From Thelonectria olida (taxonomy: Eukaryota; Ascomycota; Sordariomycetes; Hypocreales; Nectriaceae): a stretch of DNA of 64,000 nt. The position numbers and the translations under genes were made by a program. The stretch covers positions 1,031,001-1,095,000 of the forward strand of contig JAGPYM010000008.1 in assembly GCA_020736575.1 (NCBI GenBank). The letters run 5' to 3'. This document shows, in pieces, positions 31,302-41,983 of this stretch (position 1 is its first letter; each line of letters begins with the position of its first letter). The notes under the pieces are model-generated. The model saw nothing but the letters and a program-made list of their open reading frames with translations, was not told the origin of the DNA and ran no database searches.

Positions 31302-34300
31302 ATGCCTAATACAAGCCTTCGCCGCCCGCAAAAGGGCTTTCGCCGCGGAGGCAAGACTGCCTACCATGGCGCTCGAACAAAAACATTTGCTGCCTCTTCC
31401 CGCGCAGAGGGTACTTCAGCAGACGAAAAATGGGAGCGCACGCGGTTGGCGCATAGTATCGACGAGAACATGGGCTTCGCCCGGTATGAGGCTGGAAAGA
31501 AGAAGGAAGGTTGGCTCGTCAATGTTCAGCCCACATCAATCAAAGACGAACGGATACCGGGCGGTCGAGCTGCGCTTGACTGCTATTTCATCGAGGAAGA
31601 TGGCTCGACGTTTAAAGCAACAGTGGAATTCGACCCGTACTTCTTGATTGCCGTCAAGAAGGGACATGAGTCCGAGGTGGAAGAATGGGTCAAGAGAGTC
31701 CCCGGAGATGGCGTCCTCAAGTCAGTACGACGAGTCGAGAAGGACGATTTGAACATGCCGAACCATTTGCTTGGATACCGACGGACGTTTCTTGAGCTCA
31801 AGTTCGCCAACGTCAACGACCTAATGGCTGCCAGAAAAGACATTATGCCAATCGCGGAGAAGAACAAGAAGAACATGAATGCAATGGATGCATATGCCGA
31901 GGTTGCTACGTAAGTTGAGATTCCAGGCATCAAAACGGACGACATCATCTAACATCTTTTACAGCTCCACCGGCAACTTTGACCTTTTTGATGATTTACG
32001 AGATGACGACCGACACACAACCACTTCGTTTGCAGATGCCAGCGACTTTATTGTCGATATTAGAGAATACGATGTTCCATACCATGTAAGAGTAATGATA
32101 GATTTGGGTCAGTTCTCCGCTTCCATTCGGGTCAAGCAGGTCGGTCTCTAACAGGTCACCGCAGACATAAGAGTAGGAACATGGTACTTTGTCGAGGCCA
32201 AGCACGGCGTCACAAAGGTCTATCCCAGCACAGAGCGATCCCTCCCAGCAGACCCTGTGGTTATGGCGTATGATATCGAGACGAGCAAATTGCCCCTGAA
32301 ATTTCCCGACGCTGCCATCGATCAGATTATCATGATATCATACATGATCGATGGGCAAGGCTTCCTAATTACCAATCGCCAGATCCTCTCAGAAGATATT
32401 GGCGACTTCGACTACACCCCCAAACCCGAATACCCCGGTCCTTTCATGATCTTCAACGAACCCGACGAGAAGTCTGTAATCGAGCGTTTCTTCCTCCACA
32501 TCAAGGAGGCTCGACCGACTGTCATCGCGACTTACAACGGTGACTTTTTCGATTGGCCATTTGTTGAGGCGAGAGCAAGTGTCAACGGTATTGACATGTA
32601 CCACGAGATTGGCTGGAAGAAGGATAGTGAAGACCAGTACAAGTGCAACTATAGCGTGCATATGGACTGTTTTCACTGGGTGAATCGAGATTCATATCTT
32701 CCCCAAGGTTCCCGAGGTTTGAAGGCCGTCACGGTCGCAAAGCTTGGGTATGACCCCGACGAGCTTGACCCAGAATTGATGACGCCTTACGCCAGCGAAC
32801 GGCCTCAGACGTTGGCCGAGTACTCCGTCTCAGACGCTGTTGCCACTTACTATCTGTACATGAAATATGTGCATCCCTTCATCTTCTCTCTCTGCACCAT
32901 TCTTCCACTCGGCGGCGACGACGTCTTGAGAAAAGGAACAGGAACACTGTGCGAGATGCTGCTGATGGTGCAAGCCTATCAGAGGGAGATCGTACTACCG
33001 AACAAATACATCACACCCAAAGAAGCTTTCTGGGATGGTCATCTCCTGGACTCGGAGACTTATGTCGGTGGTCACGTCGAGAGTATCGAAGCTGGCGTTT
33101 TCCGTGCTGATATCCCTGTCGATTTTGCAGTGGACGCCGGCGCCATTGATGAGCTCCTAAACGACTTGGATGCGGCCTTACACTTCGTCATTACCGTAGA
33201 AGAGAAGAAGAACTTCGAGGATGTCGAAAACTACGAGGAGGTCAAGGAACAAATCAAGAAGAAGCTCTTGAAGTTGAAGGAGACGCCGAATCGCCACGAG
33301 ACGCCCCTCATTTACCATCTGGACGTCGCCTCCATGTACCCCAACATCATGACAACCAACCGATTACAACCCGACTCAATGATTCAGGAGTCTGATTGTG
33401 CGGCTTGTGATTTCAACAGGCCAGGAAAGACTTGCGATAGGAGAATGCCCTGGGCATGGAGAGGCGAATACCTCCCCGCGAAACGAGACGAGTACAACAT
33501 GATTCGAAATGCACTAGAGAACGAGAAGTTTCCCGGGAAATTCCCTAGCTCACCTCAACGAACCTTTCAGCAACTAAGTCCAGACGAACAAGCCAGTCTT
33601 GTCAGAAAACGACTTCAACTCTACTCACAAAAGGTCTATCACAAGATCCACGACTCAACCACCATCGTTCGCGAGGCAATCATCTGCCAGCGAGAGAACC
33701 CTTTCTACATCAACACTGTGCGAGACTTCCGTGATCGTCGATATGACTACAAGGGCAAGGCCAAAGTTTGGAAGGGTAAGACGGAGAGTCTCAAGTCTTC
33801 GGGAGCCAGTCAGACTGAGGTGGACGCTGCCAAGAAGATGATCATCTTGTACGACTCCCTGCAGCTTGCCCACAAGGTCATTCTGAACTCTTTCTACGGA
33901 TACGTCATGAGAAAGGGTTCTCGCTGGTACTCTTTAGAAATGGCTGGTGTCACTTGCTTGACTGGAGCCACCATCATTCAGTTAGCCAGACAGCTCGTCG
34001 AGCGACTAGGTCGACCCCTGGAGCTGGATACTGATGGTATCTGGTGCATGCTTCCAGCCACTTTCCCGGAGAACTTCTCTTTCAAACTCAAGAATGGCAA
34101 GAAACTCAACATCTCATATCCATGTGTCATGCTTAACCATCTGGTCCATGCCCGCTTCACCAACCACCAGTACCAGACCCTGATTGACAAGGAGAAACTG
34201 AAGTATGAGACCCACAGCGACAACTCCATCTTCTTCGAAGTTGATGGTCCCTACAAGGCCATGGTTCTGCCCACATCCAAGGAAGAAGACAAGAACTTGA

Positions 34301-37300
34301 AGAAGCGATATGCAGTCTTCAACGACGATGGAACTCTCGCCGAGCTGAAGGGTTTTGAGGTGAAGCGTCGTGGTGAGCTGAAGCTCATCAAGATCTTCCA
34401 GCAACAAATCTTTAAGTTCTTCCTCGAGGGTACGACTTTAGCAGAGTGCTACGGCGCAGTCGCCAAGGTCGCCAACAGATGGCTCGACGTCTTGCACAAC
34501 AAAGGTTCAACGCTGGCGTATGAGGAGTTGATGGAACTCATTTCCGAGAACCGAAGCATGTCAAAGACGTTAGAGGAGTACGGTTCACAAAAGTCAACCA
34601 GTATCACTACTGCCAAGCGTTTGGCCGATTTCTTGGGTGAGCAGATGGTAAAGGACAAGGGTCTGAACTGTAAGTTCATTATCTGCGCTCGACCCAAGAA
34701 TGCTCCTGTCACTGAGCGAGCTATTCCTGTCGCCATCTTTTCGGCCGAGGAGAGCGTCAAGCGAACATATCTCAAGAAATGGCTGAAGGAGGATCCTGCC
34801 TCGACCGATCCTCGCGCACTTCTTGACTGGGACTACTATCTGGAACGACTGGGTTCCGTTATTCAGAAGCTCATTACCATCCCCGCTGCCCTCCAGAAAG
34901 TTCGTAACCCAGTCCCTCGAGTCCCTCACCCCGACTGGCTGCAGAGGCGTATCAACATCAAGGACGACAAGATGAAGCAGAAGAAGCTCACCGATCTCTT
35001 CACCAAGAGTCCTCTCGGGGATATTACCAATATCAACAGCTCTCGTGGGATGGAGGACTTGGAGGACTTTGGCAACAAGCTCTTGAAGCCAAAGCTCGTC
35101 AGCTCTGCCGTTGCGGCTTCTCAGCCTACGCCTACAGTACAGAAGCGCAAGTCACCCGAGCCCGCCGATAACCCTGACCCGATGGCTGCGTTGCCGAAGA
35201 CGATGCCCAGTCCTTCGGAGGATTACCCAGCGTTCCTGGAGTATCAGAAGATGAAGTGGAAGCTGCAGAAGCAAGCACGCCTGCGAAGACGGCAGCTGTT
35301 TGGTGATCGAAGAGGTCATGCGGGCAGCAACATCCAACAGACGTTCATGAAACAAGCGCATGTCACCTACATGAATACCTGGCAAGTGTTGCATCTGAAG
35401 CCGACGGACACGCCCGGAATTGTCACGGCTCACGTTTTGATTGACGCCAAAATCCACACCCTCAAGGTCAATGTGCCTCGCCAGGTTTTCCTCAACCTCA
35501 AGAGCAAAGATCTGCCTGACGTCGAGGTTGCTGGGTGTGAGGTCGAACAAGTCAACTATACTCTTCCTAATGGCCATCCGTCGAGCCATCTTTTCAAGCT
35601 CACCGTGCAGGAGGATGTGTACTTCAACGAGAGTGAGAAGTTCTCGTTGCTCTTCAATCATCCCAGTGTAGAGGGAGTGTACGAGAAGCAGGTGCCTCTC
35701 AATATCCGGGCGGTTCTCCGACTTGGAAATCAGTGCACCATCGACGAGAAGCAAGAAGCGGTCCTCGGAAAGGGACTTGACCAGGGTTTCGATCTCAGTG
35801 GGCTGAAGCGACCTGCAAAGCCACGGACCTACCTCGATTCATCTCCCCTTGCCTACATCTACATTTCCCACATTACAGCTGGCGAGCGTCAAATTTTCGG
35901 CATCTTCTCGACCACTAGCGACCAAGCCCATGTAGTTATTCTTCAGAAGAACCGAGACTCTGGCCAGGATCTCCCCAACATTACCAGGATGTATTCTGAG
36001 ATGCTTGCCAAGCGATCAGAAGAGGCTGCTGGGACGAATTGGCAGGATTGCTTCAGCTACCAGGAGAAAGTCAACTTCAAGATCACTCAAGTTACTACGC
36101 GACGAAAAGCTCACTTGGAGATTGGCGATGTAGTCAAGAAGTTGCGCAAGGACGAGAATCGGCCTCAGATGTTGGTTGTGCAGTCATCGCAGCGGAAACT
36201 CTTGGTCCACGACGTTCCTGTCCTCGGCGATTTTCCCATCCTGCCCCTCAGGTATGACGCCGCCGACAGTTCTCTGCCACCGTTGGGTTGGCAGGCCGTG
36301 ATTGCCCGTCGTCTTGTCGGGCACTATCTTGGTCTCGGGTCATGGATTCTTCACCTCACAGCCCTGGCGCGATACGGCGATGTCCCGCTCTGCAATCTGG
36401 AGCGCGATGATCCCCGGTTCTTGATCGATGTCGCCTATGCCCGCCGACTGCAGGCCAACGGTGTGGTCCTCTGGTGGTCTGCTGGATCCCGGCCTGACCA
36501 TGCTGGCTATGAGGCCGACGACATCCTCGGACCCTTGGACACTGTAAAGATGCCAAGCGTCAACAACCCTGGAACATTCTCGTCTGTGTGTATTGATATT
36601 GATGTTCGGAACCTCGCCATCAACACAATTCTCACTTCGTCTCTTATCAACGAGCTCGAGGGCGCCAACTCTGTGGCCTTCAACCCCGCGGCCGACGACT
36701 CCGAGACGTTGACGTCGGAAAACGCCTTCTCCAATGCAGGCGTCCTCGTCCTACGAGAAATGGTCAAGGCATGGTGGGCCGAGGCCTGTCGAGGAAGCAC
36801 CATGGCGGATGTGCTCGTCCAGCACCTGGTTCGGTGGGTGGAAAACCCGGACTCCTTCATGTATGACCGAGCTCTGCATTACTACGTGCAGATGATGTCT
36901 CGCAAGGCTTTCCAGCAGCTGATGGCCGACTTCCGCCGTGTGGGATCTCAGGTTGTGTTTGCCAATGCCAACCGTCTCATCCTTCAGACCACCAAAGCCG
37001 AGGTTGGCAACGCCTTTGCGTACAGCCAGTACATCATCAAGTCGATCAAGACGAAGCCCCTGTTTCACTTCATCGATCTAGAGATCAAAGAGTACTGGGA
37101 CTACCTCGTGTGGTACGACGAGTACAACTACGGGGGAAAGGCATGCCAAGAGGTCATCGAGGCCGACGAACAGAACCTCGAGACCATCATGAACTGGCAG
37201 ATGGCTACGTTCCTCCCCGCACGTCTGCAGCCGACGTTCCAGGACTGGGTGATAGAGTTCATCCAGCTTATGCACAGGCTGAAGCGGCCCGAGGGCGACC

Positions 37301-38049
37301 CCGATTCCACTCCTCGTCTGACCCAGTTGCCGAACCGATCCTTGGAGGATAAAGAGGGCCACATCATTCTCGGCAAGGCCTTTGAGAAGCCGCTCAAGAA
37401 GGCCATTGTCGGCCTTGTCAATAAGCAGAAGCGCGAACTGCTCCATCCAGAGCTCGCCGAGGACTACACGTTCCCAACTCTGCCCGGCTCGCATCTCTCG
37501 CCAAAGAACCCGATTCTCGAGCTCGTCAAGTCTCTGATGCAAGTCCTATCGCTCGACAAGAACATCACGCTTGAGGCCCGTCTCCTCCGCAAAGAGCTCC
37601 TGGTCCTGTTCGAGATCCGCGAATTCTCCAAGGAGGGCACCTTTGCCAACCCTTCCCAGAGCCTCTGCCTGCCGCAGATGTCGTGCGATAGCTGCACCAT
37701 GACGCGAGACGTCGACCTGTGTCGCGACGAGGACCTCTTTGGCGAAGGTGCCAGTTGGCGGTGCACTTTCTGCGAGACGGAATACGACCGCGTAGCCATT
37801 GAAGAACGGCTGTTGTGCATGGTGGAAAGTTGGACTGTCGAGTGGTCGACGCAGGACTTGAAGTGTATAAAATGTGGCGCACTCAGACTGAACGATTTCA
37901 TGGAGCACTGTACGTGTAGTGGAGAGTGGAGGGAGGTGGTGTCGAGGGCCGAGGTGAAGCGCAAGCTGGGTGTAATGAAGAAGGTTGCCAAGTTCTACGG
38001 GTTAAGGATGCTGGCAGATGTTGTGGAGAGTTTGTACGAGGGTTTGTAA
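31302..38049 (+). CDS. POL2: DNA polymerase epsilon catalytic subunit A
   Basis: The leading-strand replicative polymerase with 3'-5' proofreading. Exons 31302-31909, 31965-32107 and 32165-38049 give 2211 residues, close to the 2222 of yeast Pol2. The exonuclease motif I YDIET has D287 and E289; a later motif is YSVSDAVATYY. Polymerase motif A is YHLDVASMYPNI with D637, motif B is ILNSFYGYVMRKGS, and motif C is ELDTDGIWC with D872 and D874. The C-terminal half is the inactive second polymerase-like fold, followed by two Cys clusters: CDSC at 2091-2094 with WRCTFC, and CIKC at 2151-2154 with HCTC, which bind metal and the B subunit. The exon 2 end at 32107 was chosen because it keeps the family sequence HVRVMIDLDIRVG. 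An alternative in-frame intron at 32086-32154 is possible. The stop lies 110 bp from the convergent HET gene's stop. Confidence 0.97.
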
Positions 38050-38159
38050 AGGGAGTTTTATCTTATCAGGCGAGCACGGAGGAGTTTCGAGTTGGCATCA
38101 TGGGCGCAGGCAGGCATATACAGGGTTGGCTTAGCATAGATTCAATGAACATTGTCCGT

Positions 38160-40499
38160 CTATACCAAAGCAAGCGTTTCCAACTTGTCGGGCTGCCACT
38201 TGGGAACATTCTCGAGGTAACAATCTCCTACTAGCTTGAACGCTCGGTGGTTCAGATACTTAGGGTCAAAGGTCCGTCGCGCAATGTAAGGGCATAAGCC
38301 GCCACTGAAGATGAAGATGTCATCGCCAGCTTCTGTCTGTGGTGGGCAGAGGGCCATTGTTCCGTCTTTGGTAAGCACAAGACAGTTCCCAGTGGCGGCA
38401 TGAAATGCTGTGCGGCGAACTTGCTTGTATTTCTTATCCTGCCGGGTCTCTTCGACAGTCGGAACATCTTGGTCGTTGGAGGCCGCCTCACAGTCGGAGC
38501 ATGGACGGTCCTCTGCCTCAGAGCAGTGGTCGCATTTTCCCATAATTTCCGAGAGGAATTTGTCACGGTGTCGTCGTTCAAATTCTTCAACGTCGTCGAC
38601 TTCTTTACCAGGGGGTGCACCCCAGCCGGCCATGAGAAGATGGGCTAGGAGAGCTAGAATGGGATCATCCCACTCGCCTTGGCGACGAACACGGTTGGCT
38701 TTTTCTACAACAACACCAAAGCAAAGAACGCTGCCAACAGTGTGCATTTTGTAGGATATCAAGTCGTGGTCCCAGTCGTATGGAAATCTCAACTTCATGG
38801 CTTCCTTGAGGCCCTGGATGACACTGGCGAGATTGGTGAGACCTGGGACGAGAGGTTCGGAGACGTGCTCGATGGTGGAGCAGTATTGAGCGGGAATCTT
38901 GAGGCAGTTTTCAGCCTTTGTATAGTCTCGCGCTCGAGGTTCATAGTAATCGTACTGGATGCGGCGTGGCTCGGTGGTTTCGTAGTCCAGATGGTAGAAT
39001 TTACTGGCAACAAAGAGATCGTGTCCCAATTCTGTCTTCACTGGGAACTTCTCTTCATGGTTGTACTTAGCTCCTCTGAGTCTTTCCCACGAGGAATCCC
39101 GGCGCTTCGCAAGCCCAGCATAATATTGAGAGGGAGACATCTTTGTTGTCACAGTTGTAGTGTCTGTAGGTTCTGGCGTATGAACGGTGAATGAGACGTC
39201 CGACACGTTGTGGCACAGGCGCATCTTCCAAGCCATGTGGTTGAGTTCAGGACTGGCAAATCCGTCGGCCCAGTTCGGCACCCACGAGGGAAGATTGTCT
39301 CGCGATTTCGCCATGAGGTCTTCGGATGTTACCCAGAAGAGACCAGTCTCGTGCATGAGGCGGATAGTGACCTTAGAGAACAGGACAGCGACTCCGGTGT
39401 GATAGTCGGTCTTGAGCATAGTTTGCCATGAAGGGCCAAGTTTTCCTAGTAGCTGAGAGAGGGCGTAGATCTTGTCTCTAGGTTCCAAAGAGTGTCTATG
39501 GCGGAATGTTCTCAGCAGCCAGAGGAGTGGGCTTCCGAGGCATCGCTGGAAGTACTCGATGTCTTTTATATCTGCGACGGATTCATAGCGCTGAAAGCGG
39601 CGCAACTCTGAGACCTTCTTGACCTTTGAGCATAATAGGTCTAGAACTATAGCATGCTGAGATGGCAGCATATCGAACGGTCGGGCTGTGAGTTCCGTTG
39701 AGACATCAGATAGTAATTGAAAAGGCACTGTGGTCTTTCCGTAGACGATGGAGAGCTCGCGGGCGACTCCAACTTCTTGGGTAATCCACACGCGGTTCCA
39801 CCAAGGGGCAATGACGAAGGCTCGTAGCCATTCGAAGAGATGGCAGAGTTTAGACTCGATTTCGTCAGAATGACTGTCTGAGAAGAGTTTCATTGCCTTC
39901 AGCTTCGAATGGAGGTCTTGAGTGGATAAGGCTCGCAGCAAACCAAAGATGCAGAGGCACTTCTCCTGGGGCAATAGATGAGTAGGTTCCTTTGACTCAA
40001 GTTGCGAAAGTGCAGCATGAATATGTTCCCACGCTTCATCGTCGTCCGTAGGGAACGCAAAGGCGTCAGAGGCAGCCAGCTTCTTCAGACGGGTGTCGTA
40101 TTTGGGCAGACTCCTATCCAACGAGTTTCCAATATAGGCCCGAACTTCTGTTGCCCATGCAAAGATGTGGTGCATCAGATGAACCTGTTGGCTCTTGTCG
40201 TTGGGGTCGTTTTGGTTGATGCATAGGGCATCGGCCCAAAGAGTGACGGGCTCATCTGACAATCGGAGGGTGCGCAGGGCGATGTCAAGGTTGATAGTGA
40301 TGTGTCTCAGAATCCCATTGACGAGGATGTCCTTTTTGACCTTTGGACTCCCCCATGTGTAAGATAGAGCGATGTAGTGAAAAGACTGGTCGGCTTCGAA
40401 GAGATCTACTTCCAGATGTTGGTCCCAAGATCCGGGCCGCAGGGTGACGAGGCGGATGCGGTCTGGGGGGAGACGGGTGTACAAGGGACGAGGTGCCAT
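38160..40499 (-). CDS. HET-domain (heterokaryon incompatibility) protein
   Basis: HET domains are fungal death-inducing modules related to TIR domains; they act in non-self recognition after hyphal fusion. The gene is intronless, 779 residues from MAPRPLYTRL. The N-terminal HET domain shows HYIALSYTWGSP (residues 41-52), LWADALCINQND, and WWNRVWITQEVGVAREL. The long C-terminal region has no clear partner domain. It carries a Cys cluster, CDHC then CSDC (coding bases about 38493-38539), that might bind zinc. The frame stays open upstream to 40859 through a GAAGAT repeat; I start at 40499 because the HET family usually begins near there and the added 120 residues are low complexity. Its partner and trigger cannot be told from the sequence. 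It sits next to the essential POL2 gene. Confidence 0.9.
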   Translation of the reverse strand: MAPRPLYTRLPPDRIRLVTLRPGSWDQHLEVDLFEADQSFHYIALSYTWGSPKVKKDILVNGILRHITINLDIALRTLRLSDEPVTLWADALCINQNDPNDKSQQVHLMHHIFAWATEVRAYIGNSLDRSLPKYDTRLKKLAASDAFAFPTDDDEAWEHIHAALSQLESKEPTHLLPQEKCLCIFGLLRALSTQDLHSKLKAMKLFSDSHSDEIESKLCHLFEWLRAFVIAPWWNRVWITQEVGVARELSIVYGKTTVPFQLLSDVSTELTARPFDMLPSQHAIVLDLLCSKVKKVSELRRFQRYESVADIKDIEYFQRCLGSPLLWLLRTFRHRHSLEPRDKIYALSQLLGKLGPSWQTMLKTDYHTGVAVLFSKVTIRLMHETGLFWVTSEDLMAKSRDNLPSWVPNWADGFASPELNHMAWKMRLCHNVSDVSFTVHTPEPTDTTTVTTKMSPSQYYAGLAKRRDSSWERLRGAKYNHEEKFPVKTELGHDLFVASKFYHLDYETTEPRRIQYDYYEPRARDYTKAENCLKIPAQYCSTIEHVSEPLVPGLTNLASVIQGLKEAMKLRFPYDWDHDLISYKMHTVGSVLCFGVVVEKANRVRRQGEWDDPILALLAHLLMAGWGAPPGKEVDDVEEFERRHRDKFLSEIMGKCDHCSEAEDRPCSDCEAASNDQDVPTVEETRQDKKYKQVRRTAFHAATGNCLVLTKDGTMALCPPQTEAGDDIFIFSGGLCPYIARRTFDPKYLNHRAFKLVGDCYLENVPKWQPDKLETLALV

Positions 40500-40917
40500 G
40501 GAGAGAGGTGAAGTGGGATAAAGGAGATGATGATGATGTATATGAAGAAGACGAGGAGATGAAAGAGGATGAAGATGAAGATGAAGATGAAGATGAAGAT
40601 GAAGATGAAGATAAAGATGAAGATGAAGATGAAGATAAAGATGAAGATGAAGATGAAGAGGGAGCCTAAGGCAGGCAGGCAGCACAAGTACATCGGGGAA
40701 GGCAGGTACCACATGAAGTGGGGGAAGGAGGACTTTGGTCTTTGGTAGGGCTGAGACACCATCAGCCGGTCGCTCTTGCTGCTTCTCATTGGCCTCATGT
40801 AAGTACGAATATGCGGTCAGCAATTGATGCAGAGAATAAAAATAACAATAAAAGACCATTTTTCTGCTTCAATACAATGATTCGATTCAATGAGACAAGT
40901 TATCGATATCCCTTCCA
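40500..40917. other. HET gene leader and intergenic region
   Basis: 418 bp between the HET start and the end of the SnoaL-like gene. It contains the GAAGAT tandem repeat listed separately and an AT-rich part at 40830-40915. Confidence 0.5.
40568..40658. repeat. GAAGAT hexamer tandem repeat
   Basis: About 14-15 consecutive copies of GAAGAT, with two copies changed to AAAGAT (spacing regular). On the minus strand it reads as ATCTTC repeats just upstream of the HET gene start and is in frame with it, where it would encode Leu-His or Phe-Ile runs depending on frame. Multiples of six keep the frame, so length changes would not disrupt an extended HET protein. Confidence 0.95.
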
Positions 40918-41349
40918 TTAGACCGCTGCTGCCGTCTTCTTCTGAAAAATAGCCATGATAGGTGCCGGGTCGCAATACAACTTATAATCAAGAATGCGGT
41001 CCTCATGGTCAAAAACCGCCACCTCAGTCTCGGCAAAATCAATTTCCTCTCCCAAAATAGCCAATCGGTTGTTCATGTTGCAAAACGCCGTCTTGCCCGC
41101 TGCGTCGGTGCCCTGCGACAAGACCTTGCGCTCGACGATTCCCCAGAAGCCCAGGATCTTCTTCATCTCTGCAACAGCTTCGTCGACGCCTTTGGCCGGA
41201 GGTGCGCCCATGCCGCTGAGGTAGACGACGGCGTTGGGGTTGAGGTACGACGTGAACTCGTCCCAGTCCTGCTGGGGGGAGTCGGGCTTGAGGTTGCCCA
41301 TGATTTCCCACCATTCGCCGAGCTTGGTGTTGAGTTTGTCGGTGGCCAT
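40918..41349 (-). CDS. NTF2/SnoaL-like small protein
   Basis: An intronless gene of 143 residues. The fold signature is a short helix-rich N-terminus (KLGEWWEIMGNLKPD), then FTSYLNPNAVVYLSGMG, a helix VDEAVAEMKKILGFW, and strands ending AVFDHEDRILDYKLYCDPAPIMAIF, as in SnoaL-like and limonene-epoxide-hydrolase-like proteins of the NTF2 superfamily. Members range from small-molecule isomerases to binding proteins, so substrate and reaction are unknown. No signal peptide is visible. A start five codons earlier (41364, MQLLT) is possible. The neighbours give no pathway hint. Confidence 0.8.
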   Translation of the reverse strand: MATDKLNTKLGEWWEIMGNLKPDSPQQDWDEFTSYLNPNAVVYLSGMGAPPAKGVDEAVAEMKKILGFWGIVERKVLSQGTDAAGKTAFCNMNNRLAILGEEIDFAETEVAVFDHEDRILDYKLYCDPAPIMAIFQKKTAAAV

Positions 41350-41983
41350 GGTGAGGAGTTGCAAGCAGCTTGTTTTTCAGTTGGAATAAATCTGCAACCA
41401 CGAGAAGAAGAGTTGAGTAGCCAGCGTGTGTCGGTACTCTACGGTGATATCTCGACAAGCTCTTTATACCTGTTTGAAGCTGACGTGAGTTTCGACCTAT
41501 TCTATTTAAACAGCCGTCTCCGAGCCATCCGAATACTAGTTAATTATCATAATTGTCTCAGAGTTTAATAACTTAACCTTCCATCACAAACTGGGTTTTG
41601 ATAGGCGCTTCAGCAACTTCCCAATTGGAGTCTGGGAATTAAACGGCACAAGCTCCGTCATGTCCCCATCACTCCACCCTTGCTCGCGGCCTTCTTGCGC
41701 CCAAGTTGGGGGCCAAACACCTTGGTTCGCATCCAACACTCCCTCGCCAGAGGCCGCCCGCCGCAAGGCAACCACGCCAAAATGTCTCGTGTCTGCCTAC
41801 CACGGCACAAAAGTGCACCGTATCGCCCGTTTCCATAGGCCAGAAAGTTCCAACCTGATTTATGTCTTTTTTTCAACCTCGTTTTTTTCTTACCCGTCAG
41901 TTGTCGACTCGCGTGCACGCTAAAACTTATATGCCACATCCGTCATCACCCCCCTCAGCCTTCTTCTTGCCTCCCCCTTCACA
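41350..41983. other. Intergenic region upstream of the zinc-finger gene
   Basis: 634 bp between two divergent starts, so it probably contains two promoters. AT-rich at 41490-41600 and T-rich at 41866-41900 (tttttttcaacctcgttttttt). No gene is seen. Confidence 0.45.

Noticed and set aside
40568..40658. CRISPR-like array
   Set aside because: It is a simple hexamer microsatellite without spacers, in a eukaryotic genome.
40500..40859. N-terminal 120-codon extension of the HET protein
   Set aside because: It is low-complexity sequence from a hexamer repeat and lies ahead of the normal HET N-terminus; kept as a finding, not as coding.
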